Shown here in pieces: positions 52,932 through 61,800 of a stretch of DNA of 64,000 nucleotides. The stretch's first letter is position 1. Each line of letters begins with the position of its first letter. The notes below the pieces were generated by a model. That model was given only the letters and a program-made list of their open reading frames with translations, made no database searches and was not told where the DNA came from. Source of the stretch: an uncultured Eubacteriales bacterium (lineage in GTDB: Bacteria; Bacillota; Clostridia; Lachnospirales; Lachnospiraceae); contig CASDTX010000052.1 in NCBI GenBank assembly GCA_949283695.1, positions 1 to 64,000 of the forward strand. Direction: 5' to 3'. Position numbers and translations under genes: made by a program.

Positions 52932-54338
52932 ATGGAACATTCAAACCAATTTCTTGGAACGGAGCGCATCGGAAAACTGATGACAACATATGCCGTTCCC
53001 TGCATCATCTCACTTCTGGTCGGCGCCCTTTATAATATTGTTGATCAGATTTTTATTGCAAATGCCAGCTATCTCGGCTCTTACGGGAATGCTGCGAATA
53101 CCGTAGTATTTCCCCTAACAGTGGTGGCCCTGGCGATTGCGGTTATGATTGGAGATGGCTGCTGTGCATTTGTCAGCATCAGTCTTGGGAAAGATGAAAC
53201 AGAATCTGCCAGACGAAGCGTGGGCAATTCGATTCTTATGAGCATTGCGAGCAGTCTGATTATCACCGCACTGTATCTGCTCTTCCAGACACAGATCATC
53301 TCCATGTTCGGAGGTACAGTCAACGAAGAAACTTTCCGTTATTCACAGGAGTATTTCTTCTACATCAGTCTGGGAATTCCCTTTTATATGTTCGGACAGT
53401 CTATGAACCCGGTGATCCGTGCCGACGGAAGCCCAAGGTTCGCGATGGCTTCCACTCTGGCCGGGGCAGCCGCCAACATCATCCTGGATCCCATTTTCAT
53501 TTTTCTGTTCAAATGGGGGATGATGGGAGCCGCTGTCGCTACGGTGATCGGGCAGATCATCACGGCGGCTTTGGCTGTCTGGTATATTCTGCACATGAAA
53601 ATCATGAAGCCATGCAGGCATGATTTCCGTATTGACCTGAAAGTATGCGGCAGGACTCTGCTTCTCGGCATTACCAGTTTTCTCTCCCAGATCTCCCTGG
53701 TTGCCTCTATGGCAGCTGTCAACAACATGCTGCGTAAATATGGGGCGGCAGATGCGGTTTTCGGACAGGCACAGTATGCCCAGATTCCGATGGCAGTGGT
53801 GGGGATCGTGATGAAATTTTTCCAGATCGTTATCTCCATTGTTGTGGGTATGGCCGCCGGATGCATCCCTGTTGTAGGATTCAATATCGGAGCCGGGAAA
53901 AAAGCTCGTGTAAAAGAATTATTCACAAGACTCCTCATTGCAGAAGCACTGGTTGGAGCTGCGGGATTTCTTCTGGCAGTGTTCTGCCCCCGGCAGCTGA
54001 TCGCCGTTTTCGGTGCGGCAAATGAGAGTATATATTATACGGAATTTGCGGTCAAGGCATTTCGGACCTATCTGTGTCTGATCATTCTTGCCTGCGTCAA
54101 CAAGGCCTGCTTCATCTTCCTGCAGGCGATGGGAAAGGCGGCTGAATCCACGATACTGTCTATGATTCGTGAAGTGGTCTTCGGTGTGGGATTTGCACTT
54201 CTGCTCCCCATATTCCTGGGACTGGACGGAGTCCTCTTCTCCATGCCGGTATCCGATCTTCTGACCTTTATCGTGGCTGTAGTTCTGATCCGCCGCACTT
54301 ACAGCGAATTGAATGAGAAAGGAGCATCACCAGTATGA
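52932..54338 (+). CDS. MATE family efflux transporter
   Basis: 468 residues, 12 membrane helices in two six-helix halves. Typical stretches are VPCIISLLVGALYNIVDQIF, AGAAANIILDPIFIF and GCIPVVGFNIGAGK. Exports drugs or metabolites using an ion gradient. ATG 52932 has AGGAGG 8 nt upstream. Its leader holds a promoter, a short ORF and a terminator, pointing to conditional expression. The stop overlaps the next gene (ATGA). Confidence 0.92.
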   Translation: MEHSNQFLGTERIGKLMTTYAVPCIISLLVGALYNIVDQIFIANASYLGSYGNAANTVVFPLTVVALAIAVMIGDGCCAFVSISLGKDETESARRSVGNSILMSIASSLIITALYLLFQTQIISMFGGTVNEETFRYSQEYFFYISLGIPFYMFGQSMNPVIRADGSPRFAMASTLAGAAANIILDPIFIFLFKWGMMGAAVATVIGQIITAALAVWYILHMKIMKPCRHDFRIDLKVCGRTLLLGITSFLSQISLVASMAAVNNMLRKYGAADAVFGQAQYAQIPMAVVGIVMKFFQIVISIVVGMAAGCIPVVGFNIGAGKKARVKELFTRLLIAEALVGAAGFLLAVFCPRQLIAVFGAANESIYYTEFAVKAFRTYLCLIILACVNKACFIFLQAMGKAAESTILSMIREVVFGVGFALLLPIFLGLDGVLFSMPVSDLLTFIVAVVLIRRTYSELNEKGASPV

Positions 54339-54913
54339 AACACCGCATTATTACCATCAGCCGTGAATTCGGAAGCGGCGGACGCACGATCGGGAGAGAA
54401 ACTGCAAAGCAGTTAGGCATCCCGTGTTATGACAGCGAATTGATTCAAAAGACTGCACAAGAAAGCGGATTTGAAGAATCCTATATCATAAACGCTGACG
54501 AATCCACTTCTGGGGGCTTTATCGGCTCTGCGTTCTCTACACGGGCGTTCGGTCCTACAGCCGAAGATTATCTCTGGGAGGCGCAGCGCAAAGTGATTCT
54601 TGAACTGGCGGAGAAAGGTCCCTGCGTGATTGTGGGGCGCTGTGCAGACTCGATCCTCCGCGAGAAAGCGGACTGCCTGACCGTGTTTATTCACGCGGAT
54701 CTGAAATACCGGGCCGACCGCATCGTGAAAGTATACGGAGAACGGCAGGAATCCCCGGAACAGCGCATCAGGGAGAAAGACAAACGGCGTGCCGCATATC
54801 ACCGGTTTTACACAGATATGAAATGGGGATATGCGAAGAATTATCAGATCTGTCTGGACAGCGGAAACCTTGGAATCAATCAATGTGTAAACATATTAAA
54901 GATACTGTATTAA
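54335..54913 (+). CDS. Cytidylate kinase-like family protein
   Basis: 192 residues. P-loop-like start RIITISREFGSGGRTIGRET, middle LAEKGPCVIVGRCADSIL and AAYHRFYTDMKWG near the end match the cytidylate-kinase-like family (AAA-type nucleotide kinase fold) common in gut Clostridia, often next to transporters; the real substrate is unknown. Coupled to MATE through ATGA overlap. Confidence 0.85.
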   Translation: MKHRIITISREFGSGGRTIGRETAKQLGIPCYDSELIQKTAQESGFEESYIINADESTSGGFIGSAFSTRAFGPTAEDYLWEAQRKVILELAEKGPCVIVGRCADSILREKADCLTVFIHADLKYRADRIVKVYGERQESPEQRIREKDKRRAAYHRFYTDMKWGYAKNYQICLDSGNLGINQCVNILKILY

Positions 54914-54942
54914 GCAGTCAGACAGCAGCGGATGAGAAACTA

Positions 54943-54981
54943 TTTATAGAGAATTCCTATAAGTCATTTTTTCTTATTTTT
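54943..54981 (+). terminator. Weak terminator after the MATE-kinase pair
   Basis: TTATAG/CTATAA stem around GAATTC, followed by GTCATTTTTTCTTATTTTTTTT. The stem is short and AT-rich but the T-tract is long. Confidence 0.4.
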
Positions 54982-54989
54982 TTTACTGA

Positions 54990-55019
54990 TTGGACGCTCC
55001 GGATGACTCACGGTAAAAT
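54990..55019 (+). promoter_or_regulatory. Candidate promoter of the activase-reductase pair
   Basis: -35 TTGGAC (54990-54995), 18-nt spacer, -10 TAAAAT (55014-55019), about 35 nt before the activase ATG. Confidence 0.5.
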
Positions 55020-55053
55020 ATGATCGTATAGATGAATTATCAGAGGTCAGATC

Positions 55054-55821
55054 ATGCATTATATTGGAATTGATATCGGATCAACAGCAGCAAAAGTTGT
55101 TGTAAGGGGCGACACAGAACTGGAATTTGTGATGCCCACAGGCTGGAGCGGCAAGGAAACCGCAGGCATCATCAAAGAGCGGCTGCTTGAAAGGGGAATT
55201 GATGTGGCAGACAGCGCGTCAAAGGTTGTGGCCACAGGTTACGGCCGTGTAGCCGTTGACTATGCGGACAAAGTAATCACAGAGATCACCTGTCACGGAA
55301 GAGGCGGCAGAGAGATGGGCGGGGAAAACTGTGCGGTCATCGATGTGGGCGGACAGGATACGAAGGTCATCCTTCTCTCCCGGGGGATGGTGCAGGATTT
55401 CCTTATGAATGACAAATGCTCTGCAGGAACAGGAAAGTTTCTTGAAATCATGGCAAACCGTCTGGGCGTAACGCTCACGGAGCTTTTTGATCTGGCGTCG
55501 GCCGGGCAGGTCCTTCCGATCAGTTCGCTCTGCACCGTATTCGCAGAATCCGAAGTGATCAGCTATATCGGTGAGGGCCGCAGGCGGGAAGATATTGCTG
55601 CCGGAGTGGTAGATTCCGTCGCCGCCAAGGTGGCCCAGCTCGCCTTAAGGAAGGATCTTCCCGAGCAGATCATTCTCACCGGAGGCTTAAGCGGCAGCAC
55701 CTATTTCGCCGAATGCCTGAGCGGTAAGGTGGGGAAACCTGTAACCCCAACAGAGTACGGCACGTATGCAGGGGCCCTTGGAGCCGCCCTGCTTGCAAAA
55801 GAAAAACTATCTCAAAAATAA
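55054..55821 (+). CDS. 2-hydroxyacyl-CoA dehydratase-type activase (BadF/HgdC family ATPase)
   Basis: 255 residues. An ASKHA-fold ATPase that, as a homodimer with one [4Fe-4S] cluster, injects low-potential electrons into a partner protein. Visible are the phosphate loop GIDIGSTAAKVVV, VIDVGGQDTKVI, the cluster cysteines in NDKCSAGTGKF and SSLCTVFAESEVI, and LTGGLSGS. Its partner is encoded 14 nt downstream. The dehydratase/activase system normally has two dehydratase subunits; only one follows here. Confidence 0.93.
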   Translation: MHYIGIDIGSTAAKVVVRGDTELEFVMPTGWSGKETAGIIKERLLERGIDVADSASKVVATGYGRVAVDYADKVITEITCHGRGGREMGGENCAVIDVGGQDTKVILLSRGMVQDFLMNDKCSAGTGKFLEIMANRLGVTLTELFDLASAGQVLPISSLCTVFAESEVISYIGEGRRREDIAAGVVDSVAAKVAQLALRKDLPEQIILTGGLSGSTYFAECLSGKVGKPVTPTEYGTYAGALGAALLAKEKLSQK

Positions 55822-55835
55822 GAAAGGGACGAAGT

Positions 55836-56987
55836 ATGGAATTAATTAAAGATCTACCGGAAGTATTTGAAGAATTTGCAGAGCAGAGAAAGAATTCCTT
55901 TCTCGGTGTGAAGAAACTAAAGGAACAGGGGGTGCCCGTAGTCGGCGCGTACTGTACCTACTTCCCGCAGGAAATCGCCATGGCCATGGGCGCAGCGACG
56001 GTCGGCCTGTGCTCTACGTCAGACGAAACCATTCAGGATGCGGAGAAAGAATTACCCAAAAATCTCTGTCCGCTGATCAAGTCCAGCTACGGATTCGCCC
56101 GCACAGATAAATGTCCGTTCTTCTACTTTTCCGATGTGGTTGTCGGCGAGACAACCTGTGACGGAAAGAAAAAGATGTACGAATACATGGCAGAATTCAA
56201 GGATGTATTCCTCATGGAACTGCCAAACACGCAGGGCGAGGCAGCGTTACAGCTCTGGAGAAGTGAGATGATCCGTTTCCGTGAATATCTGGAAAAGAAG
56301 TTTGACGTTACGATCACAGAAGACCAGATCCGCGAAGCGATCAAGGTCAATAACGCAGGCAGACGTTCTCTGAAGAAACTGTACGAGGTTATGCAGAATG
56401 ATCCCGCTCCGATCACCGGACATGATTTATTCAAGGTGCTTTATGGAAGTACATTTAAGTTCAACCGCAGGGAAATCCCTGCGGAAGTAGACGCTCTTGT
56501 TGAGAAAATCAATAAGAAATATGCAGAGGGCAAGATGCTCAAGAAAATGCCCCGCATTCTGATCACCGGATGTCCCATCGGCGGTGCCACAGAGAAAGTG
56601 ATCCGCGCGGTGGAGGACAATGGCGCTGTGGTTGTCACATACGAAAACTGTTCAGGGGCCAAATCGATTGACAAGCTGGTAGATGAGGATAATCCGGATG
56701 TATACGATGCTCTGGCGAAACGCTACCTGAACATCGGATGTTCCGTCATGACTCCCAACCCCAACAGATTAGAACTCCTGGGACGCCTCATCGACGAATA
56801 TAAGGTAGACGGCGTCGTGGAGATGACGCTCCAGGCATGCCATACCTATAATGTTGAATCTTTCGGCATCCGCAAATTCGTCAACGAAGAAAAACACATC
56901 CCTTACATTAGCGTAGAAACCGATTACTCTCAGGCTGATATCGGCCAGCTGAATACAAGGATCGCGGCGTTTATAGAGATGCTGTAG
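55836..56987 (+). CDS. Double-cubane-cluster-type anaerobic reductase (2-hydroxyacyl-CoA dehydratase family)
   Basis: 383 residues. Single-subunit member of the HgdB/FldB family. The cysteines lie in GAYCTYFPQE, LCPLIKSSYGF, ETTCDGKKKM, TGCPIGG, YENCSGAK and LQACHTYNVE. This pattern fits the double-cubane [8Fe-9S] cluster proteins, which work with an activase-like reductase and reduce small molecules such as acetylene in vitro; their natural substrate is unknown. No CoA-transferase or second dehydratase subunit is adjacent, which speaks against a normal dehydratase. ATG 55836 has AAAGGGACG upstream. Confidence 0.85.
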   Translation: MELIKDLPEVFEEFAEQRKNSFLGVKKLKEQGVPVVGAYCTYFPQEIAMAMGAATVGLCSTSDETIQDAEKELPKNLCPLIKSSYGFARTDKCPFFYFSDVVVGETTCDGKKKMYEYMAEFKDVFLMELPNTQGEAALQLWRSEMIRFREYLEKKFDVTITEDQIREAIKVNNAGRRSLKKLYEVMQNDPAPITGHDLFKVLYGSTFKFNRREIPAEVDALVEKINKKYAEGKMLKKMPRILITGCPIGGATEKVIRAVEDNGAVVVTYENCSGAKSIDKLVDEDNPDVYDALAKRYLNIGCSVMTPNPNRLELLGRLIDEYKVDGVVEMTLQACHTYNVESFGIRKFVNEEKHIPYISVETDYSQADIGQLNTRIAAFIEML

Positions 56988-56996
56988 AAAAGTAAG

Positions 56997-57049
56997 AAAA
57001 TGAATCTTTGTTATACGGATAAACAGCTGTATAACAAAGATTCATTTTT
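56997..57049. terminator. Bidirectional terminator, 20-bp perfect stem
   Basis: AAAATGAATCTTTGTTATAC (56997-57016) pairs perfectly with GTATAACAAAGATTCATTTT (57029-57048); loop 12 nt. It serves the converging reductase (plus) and XRE-type (minus) genes. Confidence 0.85.
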
Positions 57050-57105
57050 CAGTTCCTTTATCTGTTCTTTCACCTGTTTCCTTTCGGGTAGGGATAAATA
57101 CTGGC

Positions 57106-57681
57106 TCAGCCCAGAACCCATAAGAAGAATATTGAAATGATCAAAGTGATCACGGCTGCTCCGGCTGCGCATAAGATTTTCTGGTATACCCGCTTGCCCT
57201 CTTCTCTTGCTTTTTCAATCTCAGTCAGATTTTTCCCTTCTGTAAACGCAAGGATTTCCTTATAAGTCTGAATATTCAGCGCCTTTTTCTTGCGTTCTAC
57301 GAGAATACTTACATACAATGCCGCGATGAAGATCACAGCCCAGATTCCAATCCCAATCCAGGAAAGAAAATGTACCAGTGGAATCGGTGTAAGGGCGGTT
57401 GCCGCCAAAAGCACGGTAAAAATAATACTTAAGCGTCCAAACTGTTCCTGATCGTTTTTGTTGATTTGTTGTTTCATTTCCTCTACGTCTCCTTTTATTA
57501 ATTGATCTAAAGAGACTTCGAAGACTTCGCTGAGCAAGACAAGACTTTTTACATCCGGATAGCTTTTGTCATTCTCCCAATTTGAAATTGTCTGCCTGGA
57601 AACGAAGACTCTGTCAGCCAGTGCTTCCTGAGATAATGTCTTTTCATTCCGATATTTTTTAATCTGTTTTCCTAGTTCCAT
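57106..57681 (-). CDS. XRE-family regulator with two membrane helices
   Basis: 191 residues. N-terminal helix-turn-helix (1-65: LSQEALADRVFVSRQTISNW, then PDVKSLVLLSEVFEVSLDQL), a linker, two adjacent membrane helices (about 85-130) and a third at the C-terminus. Membrane-tethered XRE proteins of this kind are frequent in Clostridia; targets unknown. A palindrome TGTCAAA-TGTC-TTTGACA upstream may be its site. Confidence 0.88.
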   Translation of the reverse strand: MELGKQIKKYRNEKTLSQEALADRVFVSRQTISNWENDKSYPDVKSLVLLSEVFEVSLDQLIKGDVEEMKQQINKNDQEQFGRLSIIFTVLLAATALTPIPLVHFLSWIGIGIWAVIFIAALYVSILVERKKKALNIQTYKEILAFTEGKNLTEIEKAREEGKRVYQKILCAAGAAVITLIISIFFLWVLG

Positions 57682-57775
57682 CTTCCCTCTCCTTGTGATT
57701 CAGATCGTAATCGGTCCGCAGAGGATCCGTCTATCAAAGGGCTTTGCCATCCCTGTTTTTTCGCTCTTTTCAAGC

Positions 57776-57793
57776 TGTCAAATGTCTTTGACA
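57776..57793. promoter_or_regulatory. Palindrome TGTCAAA-N4-TTTGACA
   Basis: Perfect 7-bp inverted repeat with 4-nt spacer, about 95 nt upstream of the XRE-type gene and 42 nt past the stop of the next gene. Contains TTGACA (-35-like) on both strands. Operator role is inference. Confidence 0.4.
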
Positions 57794-57834
57794 AGGCAGT
57801 TTTACGCTGTTTTTGCGCATGCTTATTTCCACAG

Positions 57835-58245
57835 TCAGGGAATCTCAAAGACTGCTTCCTTTACTCTGCCGTCTGTCCCATATGTCACGAGAAGATACTC
57901 CTCCCCGCCCAGCTGCCACACATCCTGGTCTTCGCCGGATGTATCATCCGGTTCGCCCCAGACGCTGATCAGCTGACTGCGGTGGTATCCTTCCAGTTCT
58001 TTAAGCTCGTCCGCTTCCAGGGATGATAAAGCCGGCAGATTGTCTTCATGCTTCGTGTGGCGGTACATATAGAGCCATCCCTGCCATGCAACAACGAGGA
58101 TGATCAGGATTATCACAGTATTTCTGATCACATTTTTTAGTTTTATCCTCCCGTGTAAGATCCCGTATACGAGATATACAAGACCCGCCAGAAGGATCAA
58201 CATAATTATTGGAGCAATCATATATAAGATTCCCACAACAGTCAT
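57835..58245 (-). CDS. Hypothetical membrane protein with lipid-facing N-terminus
   Basis: 136 residues, not recognised. Two N-terminal membrane segments (VGILYMIAPIIMLILLAGLV and NTVIILIILVVAWQGWLYMY) with a short basic loop between, then an extracytoplasmic or cytosolic domain that includes LISVWGEPDD and EEYLLVTYGTDGRVKEAVFE. The last part resembles SmpA/BamE-like small folds, in which a short GxPD turn is common; that is a guess. ATG 58245 has GGAGG 9 nt upstream; GTG 58263 is rejected as it overlaps that site. Confidence 0.7.
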   Translation of the reverse strand: MTVVGILYMIAPIIMLILLAGLVYLVYGILHGRIKLKNVIRNTVIILIILVVAWQGWLYMYRHTKHEDNLPALSSLEADELKELEGYHRSQLISVWGEPDDTSGEDQDVWQLGGEEYLLVTYGTDGRVKEAVFEIP

Positions 58246-58342
58246 AATAACACTCCTCCGCACATGTTCAAAATCGAAGCTTTCCCTTTACTCTTGCATT
58301 GTAGCATACCGGATAACTGCTGTAAATTACAGGAAAAGAAAT

Positions 58343-58362
58343 GGCAGACCCGAAAGCCTGCC
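58343..58362 (-). terminator. Terminator of the zinc-finger gene
   Basis: GGCAG/CTGCC stem with a 10-nt loop, followed on the minus strand by ATTTCTTTTCC, eight nt past the stop codon. Confidence 0.5.
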
Positions 58363-58369
58363 TCAATCT

Positions 58370-58600
58370 TTATGCCGCCGTTGCATAATCCAGAATAAAA
58401 ATTTTACTTGCAATTTTTTCAATGCTATCTAAAATGCCGTCGATTTTTTCAGCAACAACACTATTTAAAAATTCTTCTCCGCACTGTTCACACTTCAAAC
58501 ATGGCATGTTTTCAATGATTACATAGCAATTATTTAATTGTGCAAAATATGTTGTCTTTGCTGGTTTCATCTCTCCAACCTTGCAACTCATACACCTCAT
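58370..58600 (-). CDS. YgiT-type zinc-finger protein (orphan MqsA-like antitoxin domain)
   Basis: 76 residues. Two CxxC pairs (CMSC and CLKCEQCGEEF) form the YgiT/MqsA N-terminal zinc domain; the C-terminal part is a helix ending LDYATAA. Such proteins usually pair with a DUF4258 or MqsR-like toxin placed just upstream; none exists here, and the upstream DNA is AT-rich and non-coding. The DNA-binding half of true MqsA is also absent. ATG 58600 has AAAGGAG 9 nt upstream. AT-rich composition suggests acquisition from elsewhere. Confidence 0.8.
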   Translation of the reverse strand: MRCMSCKVGEMKPAKTTYFAQLNNCYVIIENMPCLKCEQCGEEFLNSVVAEKIDGILDSIEKIASKIFILDYATAA

Positions 58601-58757
58601 TTTGACCGCTCCTTTCTTTCGCGTTATTGTAAGTTCTTTCATCCTTACAATTATAATATACATTATTTTAATCCTTTTCAAGACTGTTACATTATAAATA
58701 ATGTACAAATATCATGCTTCAAATTTACAAAAAAGGAGCTCAAAAATATGATATAGT

Positions 58758-58793
58758 CAGGGCAGACACTTAAGAAATGTAGTGCCTGCCCTG
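58758..58793 (-). terminator. Terminator candidate of the GH3 gene
   Basis: CAGGGCAG-A-CACT pairs with AGTG-C-CTGCCCTG, followed on the minus strand by ACTATATCATATTTTTG; 23 nt past the GH3 stop. Confidence 0.55.
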
Positions 58794-58815
58794 TTCAAAA
58801 ACGTTTTTTATTCTC

Positions 58816-61800
58816 TTATTTTTTCTCTTTTCCTAATGAAACTACCGCGTTCAGTACGCACAGTACCAGTCCGGCAATTCCAAGCGGGATTCCCATGCCG
58901 AAGTAATCTTCTCCTGCCAGCAGGCAGACCGCCAGACCGCCTCCGAAGATGATCACGCTGCAGATTCCTGACAGGACTGCGCTTAATGTCTTCTTCCGGT
59001 CAGTTCCTTTCACTGCGTCCATCGTGGCAAATGCAGCGCCAAGCAGTGCGATGAGTGCGAATACGACATCAATGGCATATACACCGATCTGCCACAGCGG
59101 TGTGATCTGTACGATCTTGCTGCTGCTTGAGAGTCCGTTCATGGCGTTGGTCCTTGTGATGGCGAAAACAATATTCTTTGCTGCCCTCTGCATCGATGTC
59201 ACGATCGTGTCGTTCATATCCGCGTCGCTTAATTTCCACAGTTCTGTATCCGTATTCAGCCAGAGATCTGTTCCTGCCGCCAGTCCGGCTCTCAGGTCTT
59301 CATAAGCGAACACTTCAAAAGATGCCTGGTCTGTAATTGCGAGGCCTTCAAATCCCCACTCATTACGCAGGGTTTCTGTCATCAGGCCGTAGTGGGCGCC
59401 TGTCCATTTCGAGCCAATGCGGTTCATGCTGACCATAGCTGCATGGGCATCCGCCTCCCGGACCGTGATCTCGAAGGGCTTCAGATACAAGTCTCTTGTA
59501 CTCTGCTCATTTGCGAATATGGACACGCCCATACGGTTCGTCTCCTGGTCATTGAGTGCGAAATGCTTAATATAGACCAGGACGCCCTTCTCTTGCGCGC
59601 CGCGGACCACTGCCGCGCCCATTTTTCCGGACAGTTGGCTGTCCTCGGAATAATATTCAAAGTTACGTCCACTGTAAGGGGTACGGTGGATGTTCATCGC
59701 CGGAGCATACCATCCTGTCACTCCAAGGTCAATGCTGTCCTCACCGATACAGCGTCCCATCTCTTCTGCCAGCTCGTCGTTCCAAGTGGCCGCAAGCACG
59801 ATCTCCGGCGGGTAGGATGTCCCGTTCTCACCGCCTACCAGGGTGCTGGAGATTCCTGCCGGGCCGTCCTTATCCTGTGTGGACGGAAGCTGGATGGAAT
59901 CAACGCCCATTGTGGCATATCCTCCGACGCGCACCAGATTGTCCAGCTCTTCCACGCTCATCTGGCTGATCAATGTATCCCACATCGGATCATCATAATC
60001 CATCTCCATCATCATTGCTGCCGTCAGCTCGCCTGTACTCTCATCAACCGTGCCTGTGACCGGCGCTTCTTCTGCCGTATCCTCTACCGTCGGGATCTCC
60101 AGCGCTGCCACGAACTCCTCCGGTGCTGTCCACGCGCCGTCCGCGTAGGTCGCCGGCCAGGTGCCGCTCCAGTCGCTCCGGCTCAGATAGACATGCTCGG
60201 TATCGTAAGTATTGATATTCACATCCTCATACTGATTCACGATCTCATATCCTGTCTCCTGGGAGACTGCATATGTGGCATTGTCCTGCTCCGCAACCGT
60301 AACCTTCGCCGTCAGATCTGCACTGCCGTCGGCATCCATTCCGTCCGCTGTGGTAAATCCTTTTGCCGTAAGCACGTTATTTACCGCGTCGTGGGCGTCT
60401 GTTCCCACTGTAAAGTAATAATCCCCTGCGTCTAAAATGTACGTTCCCTGCCCGTACGCATCGTAGACTTTCATCACTTCTTTCGGGATCTCTACGGATA
60501 CTGTTTCAGAAGCTCCTGCTTCCAAAGTATCTGTCTTTGCATAACCAACCAGCTCGACCGCTGATTTTTCAATCTGATTTTCACGGTCATAATCCGTATA
60601 CGGAGACTGCATGTAGATCTCCACCGCGTGCTTGCCGGATGCGTCTCCGGTATTAGTCACTGTAACTTCTGCGGTGTAGTGATCGTCTTCTTCACTGAGG
60701 CTGAAATCCGAGTATGCGAATTCCGTATAAGACAGTCCATATCCAAAGGGATACTGCACGGTTCCGGTATAATTATAGTTGGCTGCGTCTTCATTTCCCA
60801 GGACCACATCCTCATACCTTGTCTCATAATACCGGTATCCCACATAAATACCCTCGCTGTAGACCATATATGTATTGCCGAACATGACCTGGCTGTTGGT
60901 GATGGCATAGCTTCCGAAGTTCGCCATCGCCGGGGCGCTGAGACTGTCATAAGCGTAAGTATCTGTCAGTCTGCCTGATGGTGATACTGCACCGCTTAAG
61001 AGCTCGCCTACGGCTTCCGCTCCCGTCTCGCCCAGAGCGCCGATCCAGAGCACGGCGTCAACATCTGTGTTCGTGATCTCTCCCAGCTCCATGGGGTTCT
61101 GCGTGTTCAGAAGAACAACAACATTTTCGAAATTGCGGCACGCAAGATTAATCAGTTCCATCTCATTTTTATCCGGCTCCAGATAGTAAGAACCGGTATC
61201 CAGAGGCGTACTCTGTAGATCCGAGCTCTCCCCGCCGCTTCGTCCCAGCACGACGATCGCCGCGTCACTGTACTCTTCGAAACTGTCGATCACCTCATCC
61301 GTAAACTCTGAGACCGGAACCTCATTGACACCGAAGACACCCTGGCCGTACGCATCAGGCACAGTCTTGCGGTAGCTGCTTCCTGCCCCTTCGGTATAGA
61401 ATTCATATACCGTATCATTGGTCAGATAACCTGCTTCCTGAATCCCGCTGTACAGGTCGATGGCTGTGGACGTATCCACAGAACCGGCTCCGCCTCCGCC
61501 ATAGACGGGATCCACGCTGTCCTGCCCCAGGATCGTGATCTTCGCCGCATCCGTCAGAGGCAGGGTCCCGTTGTTTTCCAGCAGGACTGCACCTTCCGCT
61601 TCGATCTGCTTTCCGATCTCCTTCAGATGAGCGTTCCTCTCATCCTCACCGGAGTAATCCGAGGTGAAATGCTCTGTCACCTCATCTTCTGCTTCAACAA
61701 TTTTCTGATTCGGCATATTCAGATAAACCGAGATCAGGTTCGCGTAGCGTGATGCCATGAAGTTCGCCAGTATCAGCGCCACTGCTGTGGCTGCCACGAC

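Noticed and set aside
55054..56987. Ordinary (R)-2-hydroxyacyl-CoA dehydratase operon of amino acid fermentation
   Set aside because: Only one dehydratase-type subunit and no CoA-transferase or acyl-CoA dehydrogenase gene; the Cys pattern suits the double-cubane group better.
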